Source: Thermomonas paludicola
GTDB lineage: Bacteria > Pseudomonadota > Gammaproteobacteria > Xanthomonadales > Xanthomonadaceae
Length of the DNA stretch: 64,000 bases
Direction of reading: 5' to 3'
NCBI RefSeq assembly: GCF_024498955.1
Contig: NZ_CP093311.1
Location: forward strand, 620,001 to 684,000
The notes under the pieces were generated by a model. It saw only the letters and a program-made list of their open reading frames with translations, had not been told where the DNA came from and ran no database searches. A program made the translations under genes and the position numbers. Positions 7,083 through 15,401 of this stretch are shown here, in pieces. Position 1 is the first letter of the stretch. The number at the start of each line of letters is the position of its first letter.

Positions 7083-7189
7083 GTCTAACACCTGAGTTAA
7101 GCCGGACCGCTGCGCGGCACGGCGTGATGGTACACGCCACCATTTAAGCCGAGCCGCGAAGCGGTCTCGGCTTGAACGAATTGTTAGAC
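7083..7189 (-). repeat. attC 17, type D
   Basis: Type D sites are 107-108 bp long with two nested hairpins: GGACCGC pairs with GCGGTCTC outside, and inside lies a second AAGCCGAGCCGCGAAG module that itself looks like a type S arm. Sites 17, 29, 34, 42 and 49 are of this type. This one belongs to the cassette at 7144-7587. Confidence 0.9.
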
Positions 7190-7587
7190 CTGCAGTAATC
7201 AATCACAAACTCATCTCCGTCAAATGAGACAAGGCGGCCGACAAGTTCAGGTTTGATGTGGAAGGTCTTGGAAATCTTGCTGGCGTCCCAGCCGGCGTCA
7301 AGGTGAGGCGTGTTCTGTGCCGTTGCCACCACGAGCCTGATAGGAAGATCTTGGGCTTTTGCCAAAGAGATATGCTCGCGGAGCAGGTTGTTGCCAAGCG
7401 AGTTTCCTTCCCATCGCGAAAGGGTGTCCTTATAGCGGAGAGTGTCTTTGTCCGGCCGGCTGAAGTAGTTGTTCCAGCAGCTGATCACGATTGACCCGTC
7501 AGCCGCCTGTGCCGAGACAGCCCACATTGGGTTGGTCAACTTGGCGCCGTACTTGGCGAAGCATTCAGTAAACGAGAGTGTTGGCAT
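7144..7587 (-). CDS. Hypothetical cassette protein, copy 1
   Basis: A 147-residue protein; the first 133 residues are cassette-specific. It has an aromatic-rich start (MWAVSAQ, ISCWNNYF) and a basic middle, and no domain I recognise. The last 14 residues (SNNSFKPRPLRGSA) are encoded by attC 17. The ATG lies within the inverted cassette end (GTTAGACCTGCATG). The whole cassette with its attC is repeated without visible change at 12563-13078. Confidence 0.65.
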   Translation of the reverse strand: MPTLSFTECFAKYGAKLTNPMWAVSAQAADGSIVISCWNNYFSRPDKDTLRYKDTLSRWEGNSLGNNLLREHISLAKAQDLPIRLVVATAQNTPHLDAGWDASKISKTFHIKPELVGRLVSFDGDEFVIDYCRSNNSFKPRPLRGSA

Positions 7588-7591
7588 GCAG

Positions 7592-7651
7592 GTCTAACAC
7601 CTGAATTAAGCCGCGCCACGAAGTGGCGTCGGCTTGAATGAATTGTTAGGC
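7592..7651 (-). repeat. attC 18, type S
   Basis: Stem CGCCACGAAGTGGCG, a paired change relative to CGCCGCGAAGCGGCG. It belongs to 7606-8166. Confidence 0.9.
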
Positions 7652-8166
7652 GGCACTGCCGGAGTGTCGCCACCAGCATTAGGCAATGCGTGGCTAATAG
7701 GCTCGACTGTAATCCCGGCCGCTTGCAGACGATCATGCGCGATTCTGGAGCGATTGATCTTGTTGAGTCGGTCCGTTTCGGCGCGTGTGAGGAGCGCGAG
7801 CTTAAAGTGTGCCTGCACAAAGGCTGAAAAGTCTCCGTCGCTCGCGCCAGCCTCAACTTGCTCGATTGCCAGCCTAGTCAGTGCGCGATGTGGGCTGATG
7901 TGCTCAATGAAGACTTGCTCTCCGGCTCGATACGCAGCCAGCGCTTCGGCCGAGAACAAAGCGCTCGGGTGATTGCGCAAGTTGTTTATATGGTTCAAGC
8001 CTGGGTAGCAAAGTCGAAGGCCAAGAATGTTGAGAATGCGCTCCGCGCTGTGGATTGCGCCACCATTGTCGGTAAAGCCAACCTCCAGCATTTGGTTGCG
8101 AAGCGCAGCGGCCAAGCGAAACATGGCGATTAGCTTCTGCGGTTCGTATTTTCCCGGTCTTGCCAT
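7606..8166 (-). CDS. Hypothetical helical cassette protein
   Basis: A 186-residue, mostly helical soluble protein that begins MARPGKYEPQKLIAMF. No catalytic motif or family recognised. The C-terminal [13 protein letters not shown] comes from attC 18. It lies in cassette sense; the start at 8166 is the first Met of the frame. Confidence 0.6.
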   Translation of the reverse strand: MARPGKYEPQKLIAMFRLAAALRNQMLEVGFTDNGGAIHSAERILNILGLRLCYPGLNHINNLRNHPSALFSAEALAAYRAGEQVFIEHISPHRALTRLAIEQVEAGASDGDFSAFVQAHFKLALLTRAETDRLNKINRSRIAHDRLQAAGITVEPISHALPNAGGDTPAVPPNNSFKPTPLRGAA

Positions 8167-8200
8167 TGTTCTGATCCGATCGCGTAGATGCTTCTGTGCC

Positions 8201-8260
8201 GCCTAACACCTGAGTTAAGCCGCGCCGCGAAGCGGCGTCGGCTTGGACGAATTGTTAGGC
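8201..8260 (-). repeat. attC 19, type S
   Basis: Right arm GGACGAATTG. It belongs to 8255-8587. Confidence 0.9.
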
Positions 8261-8587
8261 CTCAGCATCGCGAAACACTCGCATGCTTTCCAGCCAGTGA
8301 CCCAGCAGGGCGTTCCAGACGGAGTCTACGTAATCCGGATATTCATGCTCGAACGCTACCGGCGGGACCCAGTCCATGAAAGAGCCCATGCCAGCGTGGC
8401 CAAGCAAGCGGACATGCTCGGAGACCCGCGCGACGTCTCCCTTTTCGAGAGCATCGAGGCAAGCCTCCAGCTGCGCGAGATATGTCTGGGGCAGGTAGTG
8501 ATGCCTGCAAAACGTGAGAAGGGCCCGAGTTACTTTGATTCGCCCAGGCGTGACGACCTTCCGCTGCTCTCTAGGGATCGCGACCAT
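8255..8587 (-). CDS. Hypothetical cassette protein
   Basis: A 110-residue soluble helical protein with three histidines in the middle (CRHHYL, SEHVRLLGHAG) and a tryptophan-rich C-terminal half. No family recognised. AGAGG lies four bases before the ATG at 8587. The stop TAA is provided by the right core box of attC 19. Confidence 0.6.
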   Translation of the reverse strand: MVAIPREQRKVVTPGRIKVTRALLTFCRHHYLPQTYLAQLEACLDALEKGDVARVSEHVRLLGHAGMGSFMDWVPPVAFEHEYPDYVDSVWNALLGHWLESMRVFRDAEA

Positions 8588-8599
8588 GTTTCCTCTGAG

Positions 8600-8708
8600 G
8601 CCTAACGCCTGAGTTAAGCCGGCCCGGTTTGCGGCCACGGCTGAGTGACAATCTTACGGCGCTCTGCCGAGGCCGCGAAGCGGGCTCGGCTTGAACGAAT
8701 TGTTAGGT
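8600..8708 (-). repeat. attC 20, 109 bp
   Basis: Loop with TTTGCGGCCACGGC and GCTCTGCCGAGGCCGCGAA, the same subtype as attC 60. It belongs to the membrane-protein cassette 8654-9154. Confidence 0.9.
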
Positions 8709-9154
8709 GTTGCACTGCGTAGTTGCATGACCAATGCCGCGATGTAGGCGAAAAGTCCTGAGTACGCAACGAGAGCCCCATAGCGGATAGCGTCACTGTT
8801 GTAGATCAGGTAGCTGATCTGAAATGCGCTGAATACTAGAAGCAGCGCCTCAAGTAGCATGATCGGCTTGCTGTTGGCCTTCTGGCGTGCGGTCAATGCC
8901 AGAACTTGAAACATCAGTGGCCAAGTAAAGGCGAGCAACCAAAGTGGCCAATCCTTCAGTGAGACAAGATCGTAGCCGTGGACATCAAAATACTCCTTCT
9001 CGACAAGCGTGGTTCCATCGCCTTGGACAACGGTTGTTCCGTCCTCACTTACAGGCTGATTGGAAAGGCTCGCGCAACGCGAAAGTGGCAGAAAGAAACT
9101 AGCAAGCAGAAGTAATGTTGCGATGCGCTTGGCCCAACGAGCGAATCTATTCAT
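8654..9154 (-). CDS. Membrane protein
   Basis: A 166-residue protein. The N-terminal hydrophobic segment (IATLLLLASFFLPL, followed by SRC) is a signal anchor or possible lipobox. A polar stretch with acidic residues and then three more hydrophobic segments follow (about residues 69-87, 101-120 and 125-142). The end (NNSFKPSPLRGLGRAP) is encoded by attC 20. No family recognised. Confidence 0.6.
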   Translation of the reverse strand: MNRFARWAKRIATLLLLASFFLPLSRCASLSNQPVSEDGTTVVQGDGTTLVEKEYFDVHGYDLVSLKDWPLWLLAFTWPLMFQVLALTARQKANSKPIMLLEALLLVFSAFQISYLIYNSDAIRYGALVAYSGLFAYIAALVMQLRSATPNNSFKPSPLRGLGRAP

Positions 9155-9161
9155 TGGCAAC

Positions 9162-9221
9162 ACCTAACACCTGAATTAAGCCGCGCCGCGAAGCGGCGTC
9201 GGCTTGAATGAATTGTTAGGG
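9162..9221 (-). repeat. attC 21, type S
   Basis: Right core GTTAGGG. It belongs to the plus-strand ORF cassette 9249-9506. Confidence 0.9.
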
Positions 9222-9248
9222 CGCGGCCCAACAACACGCGAGGAACAG

Positions 9249-9506
9249 ATGAGCGCAAATATCCGCCGACTCGGTAGCAAAAACAACCTGGCCAATGTCC
9301 CGCACATGCTCCGCAATCTTGCGTCACAGATTGAGGCCGGCGAAGAGCCCGATCCACTGACCATGCTGGTCATTTCCGTGACCGATGAGAACACCCCGCC
9401 GACCATGTACGGCTTCGGTAAGGGCGAGAGCAGGCTGCGTGACGTTGGGGCACTGCAATCATGCATGGCCGTCATGCTGCAAATGGTGCTGGACGATGGC
9501 GACTGA
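9249..9506 (+). CDS. Hypothetical small protein (reverse-oriented cassette)
   Basis: An 85-residue protein: a basic start, a central ELPDPLTM-like helix, PPTMYGFGKGE, then a helix rich in Met and Leu with an acidic end. GAGGA precedes the ATG. It stops at its own TGA just before the core box. This type of small helical protein is common among phage accessory genes, but I do not recognise the family. Confidence 0.6.
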   Translation: MSANIRRLGSKNNLANVPHMLRNLASQIEAGEEPDPLTMLVISVTDENTPPTMYGFGKGESRLRDVGALQSCMAVMLQMVLDDGD

Positions 9507-9509
9507 GCG

Positions 9510-9569
9510 CCCTAACACCTGAATTAAGCCGAGCCGCGAAGCGGCTTCGGCTTGAATGAATTGTTAGGT
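9510..9569 (-). repeat. attC 22, type S
   Basis: Stem AGCCGCGAAGCGGCTT. It belongs to the DUF2726 cassette. Confidence 0.9.
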
Positions 9570-10094
9570 GCCAACCGAAGCACCTACTTGAGGTGGAGAA
9601 ATAGCTGCCAAGAACTGCGACCGAATGTCTTGTGGCGAGTATGCCTGCTTAGCTGGAACCGTTAGTAGTGGCAGATTGATGGCTTGGCACACTTTGAGCA
9701 GCAAGTCGTCGCGGGACTGCGCCCGCTGGCTGGAGTGTGACTTGTCGTTGAGTTCGACGGCGCAGACCACGGCCAAATCGCTTGCCCGACACACAACAAA
9801 ATCAAAGTGCTTGGCCGCAATGCGATTGAGTGCACCCTGACGAGCGGAGTTGCCAAGGCCGGGTTTGACTGTTGCAACGTCAGCGACACGAACCTTGCCA
9901 AAGACGCGGTGCTCTGAACCAACAGCCTGATCCAAAACGCCAAGGAACGAACGCTCCGCGGCCGAAAAGAGCGTCTTTGCAGGTTGGTAAGGGAAGCCGA
10001 CTGAGCCAGAGCCGCCGCCTTGCTTGTTCTTGAGCGCTGCAAGAACGATAAAAACAACAAATGCGAGAACAGCCAGCAGAACCAATGACGACAT
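9564..10094 (-). CDS. DUF2726 domain protein with N-terminal membrane anchor
   Basis: A 176-residue protein. The first 20 residues form one transmembrane segment (LVLLAVLAFVVFIVLAAL), followed by a glycine-rich linker. From about residue 38 it has the DUF2726 pattern: FSAAERSFLGVLDQ, then a basic/hydrophobic strand, then FDFVVCRASDLAVVCAVELNDKSH and a final helix. This fold resembles restriction-endonuclease-like nucleases; activity is unproven. GGGAG lies eight bases before the ATG at 10094. The stop TAA is in the core box of attC 22. The promoter-like element of the non-coding cassette at 10174 lies upstream. Confidence 0.75.
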   Translation of the reverse strand: MSSLVLLAVLAFVVFIVLAALKNKQGGGSGSVGFPYQPAKTLFSAAERSFLGVLDQAVGSEHRVFGKVRVADVATVKPGLGNSARQGALNRIAAKHFDFVVCRASDLAVVCAVELNDKSHSSQRAQSRDDLLLKVCQAINLPLLTVPAKQAYSPQDIRSQFLAAISPPQVGASVGT

Positions 10095-10113
10095 GCGATT
10101 CACTCCCATTGGC

Positions 10114-10173
10114 ACCTAACACCTGAATTAAGCCGCGCCGCGAAGCGGCGTCGGCTTGAATGAATTGTTAGAC
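10114..10173 (-). repeat. attC 23, type S
   Basis: It belongs to non-coding copy 6. Confidence 0.9.
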
Positions 10174-10438
10174 CTGTGCGCTCTTGCGGTGAACCGCGAA
10201 ACGAACAGGCCGGAAAGCCAATTTGTACCACGAAATCAAGTGCCGTGTCAGCTGCGCGAAACCCGCTCTGGCTCTTGCTCTACAAGCGAATGCAGGCTGT
10301 AGATTTTGACCTTGATCTTGTTGCAAATTTGAAGACTTCTTGCCGTTGAAGCGAGGTCAAAAAACATCTTTCCAGATCATGAGCTGTTGCAGGCTTCAAT
10401 GGCTTTGCAAGAGGTGTGCGGCTTGTTGCTCTTCACAG
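10174..10438 (-). repeat. Non-coding cassette body, copy 6
   Basis: Leader variant V2, attC type S, promoter-like element at 10222-10251. The gene downstream is DUF2726 (9564-10094). With its attC it appears the same as copy 2. Confidence 0.9.
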
Positions 10439-10498
10439 GTCTAACACCTGAATTAAGCCGCGCCGCGAAGCGGCGTCGGCTTGAATGAATTGTTAGGG
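10439..10498 (-). repeat. attC 24, type S
   Basis: Left core GTCTAAC and right core GTTAGGG do not pair fully with each other. The right core pairs instead with the far end of its own cassette (GGGCCCTAAC). Confidence 0.9.
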
Positions 10499-10504
10499 CC
10501 CAAG

Positions 10505-10891
10505 CTAGTCAACGCAAATACCCGCGACCACCGTGCCACTCTCAATCTTGTCATAGCAGCCATAGATGTCATGGGTGTCCTTTTGGCAGGTGCCCGTTGA
10601 GCTAGAACCAACGACGCTGCTCTCTGGCGCCATGCACAGCCCTTGGCACTCAGCTTTGTCTGAGCAAATCTTACCCGCATCTTGAAATGGCTTGACGCAT
10701 GCAGGGGTACCGAACATCCCGACGCCACGAACGACGCCACCCTCAGCCTTACATTGCTCTTGGTCGATCTTGTCAAGAGCAGCAGCGCGAGAGCGCTCCA
10801 CGCTTTTCTGCATCCGCCAATCACGCCAGGAACTACAGCCGCACACAAGACACACGGCAATCAGAACTGTGAGTGCGCGAATGCTGGACAT
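10505..10891 (-). CDS. Cysteine-rich lipoprotein
   Basis: A 128-residue protein. The signal peptide ends in VCLVCGC, a lipobox. The mature part has about eight cysteines in pairs (EQCKAEGG, PACVKP, ICSDKAECQGLC, TCQK, GCYDK, GICVD), which suggests a disulfide-stabilised exported domain. No family recognised. The start is at 10891, inside the inverted cassette end. The cassette at 10955 supplies a promoter-like element upstream. Confidence 0.65.
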   Translation of the reverse strand: MSSIRALTVLIAVCLVCGCSSWRDWRMQKSVERSRAAALDKIDQEQCKAEGGVVRGVGMFGTPACVKPFQDAGKICSDKAECQGLCMAPESSVVGSSSTGTCQKDTHDIYGCYDKIESGTVVAGICVD

Positions 10892-10894
10892 GGG

Positions 10895-10954
10895 CCCTAA
10901 CACCTGAATTAAGCCGCGCCGCGAAGCGGCGTCGGCTTGAATGAATTGTTAGAC
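10895..10954 (-). repeat. attC 25, type S
   Basis: It belongs to non-coding copy 7. Confidence 0.9.
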
Positions 10955-11218
10955 CTGTGCGCTCTTGCGGTGAGCCGTGAAACGAACAGGCCGGAAAGCC
11001 AATTTGTACCACGAAATCAAGCGTCGTGTCAGCCACGTGAAGCCCGCTCTGGCTCTTGCTCTACAAGCGAATGCAGGCTGTAGATTTTGACCTTGATCTT
11101 GTTGCAAATTTGAAAGCTTCTTGCCGTTGAAGCGAGGTCAAAAAATGTCTTATCAGATCATGCGTTGTGCGGGTGTCAATGTCTTTGCAAAGCACGCGCG
11201 GCTTGTTGCTCTTCACAG
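10955..11218 (-). repeat. Non-coding cassette body, copy 7
   Basis: Leader variant V3 with TGTCTTATCAGATCATGCG, attC type S, promoter-like element at 11003-11032. Copies 11 and 20 read the same at the diagnostic positions. Confidence 0.9.
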
Positions 11219-11326
11219 GTCTAACACCTGAGTTAAGCCGTGCCACTGCACGGCCGCAAACAAGAACGAACATACCGAAAAAAATTGCGGCCGTGAAGTG
11301 GCATCGGCTTGAACGAATTGTTAGAC
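11219..11326 (-). repeat. attC 26, type L
   Basis: It belongs to non-coding copy 8. Confidence 0.92.
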
Positions 11327-11592
11327 CTGTGCGCTCTTGCAATAAGCCATAAAGCGAACAGGCCGGAACGCCAATTTGTACCACGAAATCAAGCGCCGTG
11401 TCAGTTGCGCGAAACCCGCTCTGGCTCTTGCTCTACAAGCGAATGCAGGCTGTAGATTCTGATCTTGATCTTGTTGCAAATTTGAAAGCTTCTTGCCGTT
11501 CAAGCGAGGTCAAAGAAATGCGTTGCCAGGTAGTGCGCTGTCGCGGGTTTCAATGACTTTGCAGAGAATGCGCGGCCTGTTGCTCTTCACAG
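11327..11592 (-). repeat. Non-coding cassette body, copy 8
   Basis: Leader variant V4, attC type L, promoter-like element at 11375-11404. The left end reads GCAATAAGCCATAAAG, unlike copy 10, although the rest matches it. Confidence 0.9.
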
Positions 11593-11700
11593 GTCTAACA
11601 CCTGAGTTAAGCCGTGCCACTGCACGGCCGCAAACAAGAACGAACATACCGAAAAAAATTGCGGCCGTGAAGTGGCATCGGCTTGAACGAATTGTTAGAC
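11593..11700 (-). repeat. attC 27, type L
   Basis: It belongs to non-coding copy 9. Confidence 0.92.
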
Positions 11701-11965
11701 CTGTGCGCTCTTGCGGTGAACCGCGAAACGAACAGGCTGGAAAGCGAATTTGTACCACGAAATCAAGTGCCGCGTCAGCTGCGCGAAACCCGCTCTGGCT
11801 CTTGCTCTACAAGCGAATGCAGGCTGTAGATTTTGACCTTGATCTTGTTGCAAATTTGAAAGCTTTTTGCCATTGAAGCGAGGTCAAAAAACATCTTTCC
11901 AGGTCATGAGCTGTTGTGGGTTTCAATGGCTTTGTAAGGAAAGCGCGGCTTGTTGCTCTTCACAG
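11701..11965 (-). repeat. Non-coding cassette body, copy 9
   Basis: Leader related to V1 (TTTGTAAGGAAAGCG), attC type L. Promoter-like element at 11749-11778; it is the only complete copy with CTGACG instead of CTGACA. Confidence 0.9.
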
Positions 11966-12025
11966 GTCTAACACCTGAGTTAAGCCGCGCCGCGAAGCGG
12001 CGACGGCTTGAATGAATTGTTAGAT
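11966..12025 (-). repeat. attC 28, type S
   Basis: Stem tip CGGCGACGG instead of CGGCGTCGG. It belongs to 12020-12547. Confidence 0.9.
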
Positions 12026-12547
12026 CTGGTTAAGGCCTAGGTTGGGAATTACGCTTTTAACAAACCAGCCTTGCAAGTCATCAAAGTGGTCGACGCGCAC
12101 TTGGCGTCCGCCATAATTGACGACATAGTGCATCCCAAACAGGAATCCTTTGGACTCAATGCTGCCACCAACCGTGGCCAACAGGTCGGCGTAGGTCTCA
12201 AAAGTGGCGCGCCCGTTTTGAATAGCTTCGGCACAGCGTGTTGCGACGGATTTGTCGCGTACAGGCCCGGGGCGAATTGAATCAGGTCTGGCAGGTGGCG
12301 CTGGATCTGGGTGCAGCTCTGCGACCCTAGTAGCCAAGTAATGCTCGTCCCGTAATGCAACTACCAGAAGCCTAAGATAGGCAACCTTTGCTCTTACCTC
12401 GTCTCCACCGCTCTCGATGATAGCTTTGGCCCATAGGCCATCTCGCCTCTGGCCGGAGCTGATTTCATCAACGGCAGCGGCGTGATACGCCTCGTCCTGA
12501 AGGCGGTCTAGCGCTGCTCTGTCTTTGATGCTTTTCCAAAGAGTCAT
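12020..12547 (-). CDS. Hypothetical cassette protein
   Basis: A 175-residue protein. The first 70 residues are helical and contain RDGLWAKAIIESGGDEVRAKVAYLR. That resembles a short N-terminal module found in many unrelated small proteins of proteobacteria. A proline-rich linker and an alpha/beta end (GRQVRVDHFDDLQGWF) follow. Function unknown. The start at 12547 is chosen because upstream codons fall in attC 29. The stop TAG lies at the core box of attC 28. Confidence 0.55.
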   Translation of the reverse strand: MTLWKSIKDRAALDRLQDEAYHAAAVDEISSGQRRDGLWAKAIIESGGDEVRAKVAYLRLLVVALRDEHYLATRVAELHPDPAPPARPDSIRPGPVRDKSVATRCAEAIQNGRATFETYADLLATVGGSIESKGFLFGMHYVVNYGGRQVRVDHFDDLQGWFVKSVIPNLGLNQI

Positions 12548-12562
12548 GAAGAATCGTTCCAG

Positions 12563-12669
12563 ATCTAACACCTGAGTTAAGCCGGACCGCTGCGCGGCAC
12601 GGCGTGATGGTACACGCCACCATTTAAGCCGAGCCGCGAAGCGGTCTCGGCTTGAACGAATTGTTAGAC
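12563..12669 (-). repeat. attC 29, type D
   Basis: Same sequence as attC 17 apart from the left core, ATCTAAC instead of GTCTAAC, which belongs to the neighbour. It belongs to cassette copy 2 at 12624-13067. Confidence 0.9.
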
Positions 12670-13067
12670 CTGCAGTAATCAATCACAAACTCATCTCCGT
12701 CAAATGAGACAAGGCGGCCGACAAGTTCAGGTTTGATGTGGAAGGTCTTGGAAATCTTGCTGGCGTCCCAGCCGGCGTCAAGGTGAGGCGTGTTCTGTGC
12801 CGTTGCCACCACGAGCCTGATAGGAAGATCTTGGGCTTTTGCCAAAGAGATATGCTCGCGGAGCAGGTTGTTGCCAAGCGAGTTTCCTTCCCATCGCGAA
12901 AGGGTGTCCTTATAGCGGAGAGTGTCTTTGTCCGGCCGGCTGAAGTAGTTGTTCCAGCAGCTGATCACGATTGACCCGTCAGCCGCCTGTGCCGAGACAG
13001 CCCACATTGGGTTGGTCAACTTGGCGCCGTACTTGGCGAAGCATTCAGTAAACGAGAGTGTTGGCAT
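12624..13067 (-). CDS. Hypothetical cassette protein, copy 2
   Basis: The same 147-residue protein as at 7144-7587, with no residue difference. The two cassettes lie 5.5 kb apart with different neighbours on both sides. This indicates recent duplication or re-insertion by the integrase rather than tandem duplication. The promoter-like element of the cassette at 13180 lies directly upstream. Confidence 0.65.
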   Translation of the reverse strand: MPTLSFTECFAKYGAKLTNPMWAVSAQAADGSIVISCWNNYFSRPDKDTLRYKDTLSRWEGNSLGNNLLREHISLAKAQDLPIRLVVATAQNTPHLDAGWDASKISKTFHIKPELVGRLVSFDGDEFVIDYCRSNNSFKPRPLRGSA

Positions 13068-13071
13068 GCAG

Positions 13072-13179
13072 GTCTAACACCTGAGTTAAGCCGTGCCACT
13101 GCACGGCCGCAAACAAGAACGAACATACCGAAAAAAATTGCGGCCGTGAAGTGGCATCGGCTTGAACGAATTGTTAGAC
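13072..13179 (-). repeat. attC 30, type L
   Basis: It belongs to non-coding copy 10. Confidence 0.92.
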
Positions 13180-13445
13180 CTGTGCGCTCTTGCGGTGAAC
13201 CGCGAAACGAACAGGCCGGAACGCCAATTTGTACCACGAAATCAAGCGCCGTGTCAGTTGCGCGAAACCCGCTCTGGCTCTTGCTCTACAAGCGAATGCA
13301 GGCTGTAGATTCTGATCTTGATCTTGTTGCAAATTTGAAAGCTTCTTGCCGTTCAAGCGAGGTCAAAGAAATGCGTTGCCAGGTAGTGCGCTGTCGCGGG
13401 TTTCAATGACTTTGCAGAGAATGCGCGGCCTGTTGCTCTTCGCAG
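13180..13445 (-). repeat. Non-coding cassette body, copy 10
   Basis: Leader variant V4, attC type L, promoter-like element at 13228-13257. It ends TTCGCAGG instead of TTCACAGG at 13439-13446. Confidence 0.9.
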
Positions 13446-13505
13446 GTCTAACACCTGAATTAAGGCGCGCCGCGAAGCGGCGTCGGCTTGAATGAATTGT
13501 TAGAC
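13446..13505 (-). repeat. attC 31, type S with stem mutation
   Basis: Left arm TTAAGGCGCG instead of TTAAGCCGCG. The change breaks one pair with GGCTT, so this site may recombine less well. It belongs to non-coding copy 11. Confidence 0.88.
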
Positions 13506-13769
13506 CTGTGCGCTCTTGCGGTGAGCCGTGAAACGAACAGGCCGGAAAGCCAATTTGTACCACGAAATCAAGCGTCGTGTCAGCCACGTGAAGCCCGCTC
13601 TGGCTCTTGCTCTACAAGCGAATGCAGGCTGTAGATTTTGACCTTGATCTTGTTGCAAATTTGAAAGCTTCTTGCCGTTGAAGCGAGGTCAAAAAATGTC
13701 TTATCAGATCATGCGTTGTGCGGGTGTCAATGTCTTTGCAAAGCACGCGCGGCTTGTTGCTCTTCACAG
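13506..13769 (-). repeat. Non-coding cassette body, copy 11
   Basis: Leader variant V3, attC type S, promoter-like element at 13554-13583. Confidence 0.9.
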
Positions 13770-13829
13770 GTCTAACACCTGAATTAAGCCGCGCCGCGAA
13801 GCGGCGTCGGCTTGAATGAATTGTTAGAC
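13770..13829 (-). repeat. attC 32, type S
   Basis: It belongs to non-coding copy 12. Confidence 0.9.
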
Positions 13830-14094
13830 CTGTGCGCTCTTGCAATGAACCGTAAAGTGAACAGGCCGGAAAGCCAATTTGTACCACGAAACCAAGCGCC
13901 GTGTCAGCCACGTGAAGCCCGCTCTGGCGCTTGCTCTACAAGCGAACGCAGGCTGTAGATTTTGATCTTGATCTTGTTGCAAATTTGAAAGCTTTTTGCC
14001 GTTGAAGCGAGGTCAAAAAACATCTTTCCAGATCATGAGCTGTTGCGAGTTTCAATGACTTTGAAAGGAATGCGCGGCATGTTGCTCTTCACAG
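13830..14094 (-). repeat. Non-coding cassette body, copy 12
   Basis: Leader variant V1, attC type S, promoter-like element at 13878-13907. It matches copy 4. Confidence 0.9.
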
Positions 14095-14154
14095 GTCTAA
14101 CACCTGAGTTAAGCCGTGCCGCGAAGCGGCATCGGCTTGGACGAATTGTTAGGT
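14095..14154 (-). repeat. attC 33, type S
   Basis: Stem TGCCGCGAAGCGGCAT, right arm GGACGAATTG. It belongs to 14149-14511. Confidence 0.9.
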
Positions 14155-14511
14155 GCCACCCGACAGTCTGTCTATGGCATCTAGCTGTTCTTTGCACTGA
14201 TCATGCAGTGTTGGTTCTATGAGCATGAGTCGCTGAATGTAGCCTCTGGCGCTGTCATGTAGGCCGCTTGCAGCCAAGGCCTTGGCGCCGAAGTAGAGCG
14301 CAGAGATGTCGTGAGGATGCTCTTGTAAACGAAGCCGTGTTTTGGCTATCAAGTCATCAATCTGGCCTTTTTGCCAAAGGTCACCGAATTTTTCGCTTCG
14401 CGGTTGGCCACAGTTGAAGATACGGCAAAGGATGTTGGACGCGATGAAGAAAAGCAGGAGGCAGAGAATAATCCACAAGAGAACTTTGATTTGAGCGATG
14501 TCAGCTTCCAT
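14149..14511 (-). CDS. Membrane-anchored TPR-like protein
   Basis: A 120-residue protein. One transmembrane segment (about residues 9-26, VLLWIILCLLLFFIA) is followed by a cytoplasmic-type helical region. There, DDLIAKTRLRLQEHPHDISALYFGAKAL and the next helix have the spacing of a tetratricopeptide pair. GGGGGAG lies four bases before the ATG at 14511. The stop TAA is provided by the core box. Confidence 0.55.
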   Translation of the reverse strand: MEADIAQIKVLLWIILCLLLFFIASNILCRIFNCGQPRSEKFGDLWQKGQIDDLIAKTRLRLQEHPHDISALYFGAKALAASGLHDSARGYIQRLMLIEPTLHDQCKEQLDAIDRLSGGT

Positions 14512-14526
14512 GATCTCCCCCGTGGC

Positions 14527-14634
14527 ACCTAACACCTGAGTTAAGCCGGACCGCTGCGCGGCACGGCGGTGTGGTACACGTTACCGCACTAAGCCGAGCC
14601 GCGAAGCGGTCTCGGCTTGAACGAATTGTTAGGC
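14527..14634 (-). repeat. attC 34, type D
   Basis: Inner loop GTGTGGTACACGTTACCGC. It belongs to DUF3024 copy 1. Confidence 0.9.
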
Positions 14635-14642
14635 GCCAATTG

Positions 14643-14993
14643 CTAGCCGAAAAAGCATGCGTGCTTGTCTTCACCGACCAGCGCCAGGAACTTCTCGATG
14701 GTACCGACCCGAGGCATTGGCGGATAGCTGTGCCACTTTAGATCGGCTCGCATCCAGAAGACCTTCCAGAGTGCTTGGGTCTTGACGTACGTGGCCTTTG
14801 CAACAGGATGCTCCATGGTTTCGCCGGGTTCTCCCCTCCAGCGGGGGCGAACCTCAAATATTTCAACGCTTTGCCCGTTGATACGAAAGGCAAGATCAAG
14901 CTCTGCTCGGATATGCGGAGGCGGACGATGCTTTTCGATGAAACTGCCAATGACCTTCTCAAGTCGCTTGGTCTCGAATTCGCTGATGGCCAT
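14643..14993 (-). CDS. DUF3024 family protein, copy 1
   Basis: A 116-residue protein that covers the whole DUF3024 family: a helical start (ISEFETKRLEKVIGSF), RPPPHIRAELDLAFRI, VEIFEVRPRWRGEPG, then KATYVKTQALWKVFWMRADLKWH and the typical end EDKHACFFG. The role of the family is not known. The start MAISEFE at 14993 is favoured over upstream in-frame Met codons because the family begins there. A second copy lies at 18815-19165. Confidence 0.8.
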   Translation of the reverse strand: MAISEFETKRLEKVIGSFIEKHRPPPHIRAELDLAFRINGQSVEIFEVRPRWRGEPGETMEHPVAKATYVKTQALWKVFWMRADLKWHSYPPMPRVGTIEKFLALVGEDKHACFFG

Positions 14994-15020
14994 GTCAGTT
15001 GCAATGATGGTTGATTTGGC

Positions 15021-15080
15021 GCCTAACACCTGAGTTAAGCCGCGCCGCGAAGCGGCGTCGGCTTGAATGAATTGTTAGGC
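15021..15080 (-). repeat. attC 35, type S
   Basis: It belongs to the membrane-protein cassette 15075-15338. Confidence 0.9.
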
Positions 15081-15338
15081 CGCAGCATGCCCGCCGAATG
15101 CGACCGAGCGCAAGAATATGGCGAGAAGGGCTAACGCAAGGCACGCAACGCCGAAGCGGACAGCAAAGTCATTGGGGGTTCCGCGCTTGCGCCACCACAG
15201 GAATGCGAACCAGATGCACGAGATCGCAAGCGCGTAAGGAACAAGTGCGTTTGCGAAAGCGCCAATGGCCCAAGCCCCAAGAAGCGCCGAGAAAAGTGCG
15301 GCAAGGGTCTTGAATTCGTTCATTGAGGACTTGCCCAT
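15075..15338 (-). CDS. Small membrane protein
   Basis: An 87-residue protein with three hydrophobic segments and a basic loop (WWRKRG), consistent with three membrane passes. The start at 15338 lies in the cassette end GTTAGGCCGCATG, where AGG of the core could serve as a weak ribosome site. An alternative ATG is at 15323. The stop TAA is in the core box. No family recognised. Confidence 0.55.
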   Translation of the reverse strand: MGKSSMNEFKTLAALFSALLGAWAIGAFANALVPYALAISCIWFAFLWWRKRGTPNDFAVRFGVACLALALLAIFLRSVAFGGHAAA

Positions 15339-15341
15339 GCG

Positions 15342-15401
15342 GCCTAACACCTGAGTTAAGCCGAGCCGCGAAGCGGCTTCGGCTTGAACGAATTGTTAAA
15401 T
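15342..15401 (-). repeat. attC 36, type S
   Basis: Right core GTTAAAT, one base different from the GTTAGAT of attC 1. It belongs to HNH copy 2. Confidence 0.9.
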